From: Amblyornis subalaris
Lineage: Eukaryota; Chordata; Aves; Passeriformes; Ptilonorhynchidae
Direction of reading: 5' to 3'
Length of the DNA stretch: 64,000 nt
NCBI GenBank assembly: GCA_018881555.1
Contig: JACAXG010000170.1
Location: 372,001 to 436,000 of the forward strand
The number at the start of each line of letters is the position of its first letter. Position 1 is the first letter of the stretch. The notes beneath the pieces were generated by a model. It made no database searches, was not told where the DNA came from, and saw only the letters and a list, made by a program, of their open reading frames with translations. Position numbers and translations under genes: made by a program. Below, piece by piece: positions 59,801-64,000 of this stretch.

Positions 59801-62800
59801 TTTCTAATTGTGCTTATACCTCCTTTTCCCCTATTCCTAAAATAATGAAGATGTCTCTGTGCCCATGGTGTCATTCCAAGGCTGGGGAGAGGATGTGCTG
59901 TTTGGACACGTTCTGCTGCTCACTTACGCTAATCTTGCTTTTCCCTCTCTCCCAAACAAGCCCTTTCTCTCAGTGGGTGTATCCAAGCATAACCTTTGCC
60001 CCTCACCTGTCTGAAGCCAAAGCACTGNTCAGGTGATCCTGACTTTCCTGTTCCAGTTACTCAGCTCACNTGCCAAGCCTGACAGAGTCTCTAGCTCTGA
60101 TGATTAACAGTCTTCCCTTTCCCTCCTCACATCATCCACACTATTTCCCTGCCTCTTCTTCCAGTCTCTATATATGTATTCAGTGGACATGAACTTTGCT
60201 TACGAGGTTATCTCAAAAATCAGGCAGGTTATCATGAAACCGAAAGCTGCTTGTGTTTTGTTGCCTTGTTCCACAGCACTTGCACACTCCTGATCTTAAA
60301 AGTTTGCAAAGACTTTCTAGTTAGTCTGGGCAAAATGAGCTCGTTCTTCCTTTAGGGACCTTCCCACAAACAACAGAAAACGTTGTGCTTGAAATGCTCA
60401 CACAAAATGTCTCCCTTTGAAGTGCCATAGCTGGTTAAGATTTGACAAAGTTTCCAACTGCAGCTGATGCTCTGCAGCTCCCAGTGTCAGGCAGCCCCGT
60501 GGGTGGCCTCTGCCCTGGCTGTGGCTGAGGGATTCCCCCAGGATCATGATGTGTACGTGCTCCCATCCCTCTGTGGCTCAGCAGAGCCGCCGTGCTCTGT
60601 TGGTGTGTCAGCCCTGCCAGCTCNATGTGTCTGTTTGCCACCCAGGCACTGCTATTCTTCTGCAGTNTATTTAAATTCTGTGCACCACGGAGCACAAAGG
60701 AAATCAGGGGATAGATTTGTTAATTGTTGGTACATAATGGTATCTTTTGGAGAGCAGCACCTGCCCAGGCTGGAACGTGCTGCCAGTTGGCACCGTGGGG
60801 ATACCTTAAAGTCAGGACAGACGCTCTCTGTGAGGCAGCTGTGTCACGCAGAGCAGGCTCTCTGCAGCGTCTGAAGGGCAAACAAAGGGGAAGGAGCCGT
60901 GATTGGTGAGCCTTGATTGTGTTACACAGGGATCAGAGGACATACAACACNGTCTGTTGCGCTGTTTGTAAAGTAAGGGTTCCACGTACACAAGGTGGTG
61001 CTGCGTCTGTGCCTCCCTGACAGCTGTGAGGAGAATGAAAGCAGCAGCTCTCGTTACATTAAGATATTAATAATTAATTCTTCCTTGGAATTCTGCATGC
61101 TTAGGCACTGTATGGAAGACTAGTTTGGATTATGGCTGAAATTTTTAAAACTACCACTTTCCCCCTTCCTTTAATTTTCCCAGGATACAGGTATCCAGGT
61201 CTGTCCCCAGCCATGGGTGCAGAGCTCAAACAAGCCCAGGGACAGTGGGTACCTTGGGGTGCAGCTGGGGAGTAGGGGTGGGACCCTCCTTAGGCAGGGT
61301 TTGCTCTTGCANGGGGACACGCAGGGAACAGGTAAAGCTGCTGATGTGGCAGCAGTTCCTGCCTGACAGCTGGGGCTGGTACCTGGGGCTGGAGGGTACC
61401 TGAGCCCCCAGGTGCTCTGTAGCTTGGTGTTCCCTTGTGTGGAATTTCCTCGATGAGAAGGGAATCTGGGCCGGGGTTGTTGCTGTGAAGAGCATCCGAG
61501 GCTCGGTGTTTCTGAGATTGCCCTGGGAAACAAGCTGCACCTAAAAGGAAAACATTTCTTCAGCTGAGATGGGGGTTCACTCTGCATCNGAGGTGCTGGC
61601 TGGGGTCAGTGGGATGGGGGGCTTGCTGGCCTGGCAGCCCGTGTGTCCCAGGGCAGGAGTGTGAGCTGAGTGTGGGCTCTGCCCCCTCCAAGGCCTGATC
61701 CCCTCTCAGTGTGAGCTGGGACATGAACTGGGACCTGCTGCTGGCCCTTCCCTGCCCTCTTATGAGGGCTCCTGCACACCCCAGTGTGGGGCTGCTGAGT
61801 GTCCCCATCCCACCACGGGCTCCTGCACCCCAGCGTGCCCCAGCCTTGTGCTACCTGGCAGGCCAGCAGAGCCGGGGTGGNTGCTGCTCCTGCATGGAGA
61901 GCAGCTCCTTCAGCCAGCCCAGCAGAACGTGCCCGTCTTTGGGAATGCTTGTATGAGCTGGCTGTGATCTGTGGGCGAATGAGGCCACGCCAGCCGTGCC
62001 TGCAGCCTCCTGCTGGGAGGGAGGATGCTCCTCNCATCCTCCCGCACACCTCGGAGGTGTTTGCACATTACGCAGCGTTTGCAGCCTATTTGTCCTGCCT
62101 GTGATCATGTCCTTGCTCAGTGTATTCTGCTTGCATGCCCTTCCCTCTCTCAGCGTTGATCCTTTCCATAGTCTAACAAGTTGGGTTTACATTCTCTTAC
62201 AGTTCCCTAATCAGTGTTCTTTTCTTCCACAGCTAAGGCAGAGCCTGGGTCTGTTGTACCAGCTGATCGTGTGGCTCAACACACGCTCCTTAATACATGG
62301 ATGTGAGCNTTTTGTAGTGCATTATATGTACTGCTTGTTAAATTTGGCATTTTATGCGTGGTTATAGGTAGTATAATAATACAATAAAAGGGATATCTGG
62401 AAGGCGTATTTTTGATGCCTCAGATTTCAATCANACAAACCGAATCTGCTTATTTGTCATAGCAGGGGATGGAATTAGACTGGAGATAAACTTCAAATGC
62501 AGGGAAAAACCTGAATTTTAGGCTAGGTNTATTACCCCATGAGGAAAAATCTGTTGGCCTGTGAGGGCTTTGCTGTGCTGGCCGGTGCCACAGCGAGGGT
62601 GTGAGTGCCCGTGGCTCCGTCGCAAGCCTCGCTCTCCGCATTTGCGGGCACATCTCCTGCCTGGGCTGGCTGCGTGGGAGCGGGATTGGCTCCCGTGCCT
62701 GCTGCCAGGAGCAGAGTGGCCGTGTGCTGCGCTTGCCAGAGATTTACAATGAGCACACCAAATATCTCCCCTCAAGCTGTGCTGGGAGACTGCGTGTGTT

Positions 62801-64000
62801 CAGACACATGCTGGATAACAGTACGCCATCCCTGCACGCTTCCAAGTTCTGCAAAATATCCCCTCGGCTTCCATTCCTTTTCCTGGAGAAGTTACCAGAT
62901 GCTCCGTTATTGTTTTGCAAAACAGGCTGCATATTACCCATATGTTTTCCCCCTTGTTTTTCAGGAGGCAAACTAAACGTCGGTGCCCGTTTCAAGTATT
63001 CATGAAATATTTTAGATAGGTCGGGAGTGAAGAGCAAGAGCTGTTCAGAGCACGGAGCAGACAGACAATCCCTGCAGTGGGGCCGGTGCAGGGCCTGGGG
63101 ATGGGGCTGTGGGGCATCCCTGCCGTGGCAGGCTGGCGTGGAGCTCCTGGGTGGCACAGGCTTAATGGGAAAGGATTAATAACCTTCACACACTGGCAAG
63201 AAAAGGGAATATTTCAGCGTGGTAGCCAAGCCTCCTGGCGAGAGGGGGTAAGAGGTTTTTGATCCTTTAATCTCCTTTTTGAAGAAAAAGAGATGAGTTT
63301 CTTCCGCTGAGTCTAGGAGGGTTATCAGCAGCCACGGAGGTGGTGCAGGAATGACAGAGGTTGGGGCAGGCTATGGGTTTTAAAGCCAGGCAAGAAAGGG
63401 AGAGGGGCCGTTCCCTGGGGCTGCTGGAGCACAGGGTGAGTGAGGTGAACGACGCTTAATTACAGGTCTTTGTTTTATATTCTGCTGCTTGGCAGAGCCC
63501 CTATTAAGAGCATAAAGCTGTAGCTACACTCCTGTAAAAATGTGAATTCTGGGACAAAGGCACCGTTTTTATCAGGCAGAGCTGTTCAGGTGGGTTTAGG
63601 TGTGCACAGAAAACGCAGACCTGAGTGAAAGCCAATTGTTTATAAATGAAGTGCATATCCCAGAGTAAATATTAGTCAGCACCAGGGGATAGATTCCCGT
63701 GAATAGTGCCTTACTTCCCAAGTATTCCCTTAGGTGCTGATGCAGCTGTGCTGATACGTGGTGATTTGGAGGAATTTAGATGGAAACTGGCAGATATCCA
63801 TGCTTTGCTTTGTTGAGTTTTCAGGAAGAAACTACTGTTTCAAAGTTTCTGATAAGTAGTTTGCTGTGCAAAACTCAGCCAAGTGGTGCATAACTCAACA
63901 CATTTCCCCCTCGTCAAAGTCCTCGGTAATTTCTACACTATTTCATCTTGATTTTGTAAATGGCTTTTTGTTAAACTGCTTTGGGGAAGGGGGACGACTT
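56851..64000. other. Intergenic DNA, no gene recognised (right end)
   Basis: AT-rich from about 57.4 to 58.3 kb, GC-richer at 60.4-62.1 and 62.5-63.2 kb. Open frames are chance-like. The stretch 63,440-63,720 is AT-leaning and non-repetitive, a possible conserved element. No CDH11 exon is present. Confidence 0.45.

Overview
This window is nuclear DNA from a bird. The clade is shown by a complete VE-cadherin gene closest to vertebrate CDH5, by 5'-truncated CR1 LINE copies with the avian tail, and by a solo LTR with the termini of the avian ERVL family. It has spliced genes, low coding density and GC-rich minisatellites. Many isolated single-base Ns are scattered through it (25 in the first 10 kb). 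I cannot name the order or species.

Layout. Bases 1-8,990 hold no recognised gene. They contain a 16-bp minisatellite near 5.1 kb and a GC-rich block at 6.49-6.91 kb (10-bp tandem array, CpG-rich patch with a strong CTCF-like motif, second tandem array). Bases 8,990-11,905 are the probable 3' UTR and flank of CDH5. Bases 11,906-23,073 hold all 11 coding exons of CDH5 on the minus strand. They have GT/AG boundaries and consistent phases, and encode 772 residues (human 784). The solo LTR lies in the intron between coding exons 8 and 9 (exons 9 and 10 by human numbering), antisense to the gene, with a perfect 5-bp target duplication. Bases 23,080-64,000 are upstream of CDH5, toward CDH11 if synteny with mammals holds, and show no recognisable gene. 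They carry three CR1 fragments (33.36, 43.1-43.7, 48.3-48.7 kb), a polypyrimidine tract (28.4 kb), a CA-rich microsatellite (43.0 kb), a 66-bp minisatellite (43.8-44.1 kb), a 79-bp plus 20-bp minisatellite cluster (55.4-56.4 kb), and CpG-rich patches at 27.1-27.3 and 56.5-56.7 kb.

Function. The only protein supported is VE-cadherin, the endothelial adherens-junction receptor: signal peptide, furin-cleaved propeptide, five cadherin repeats, one membrane helix, and a tail with p120- and beta-catenin-binding regions. Everything else is repeat-derived or possible regulatory DNA. I found no undescribed gene system. The non-routine signals are the repeat structures, the LTR insertion, the CTCF-like site and the codon placement of the Ns.
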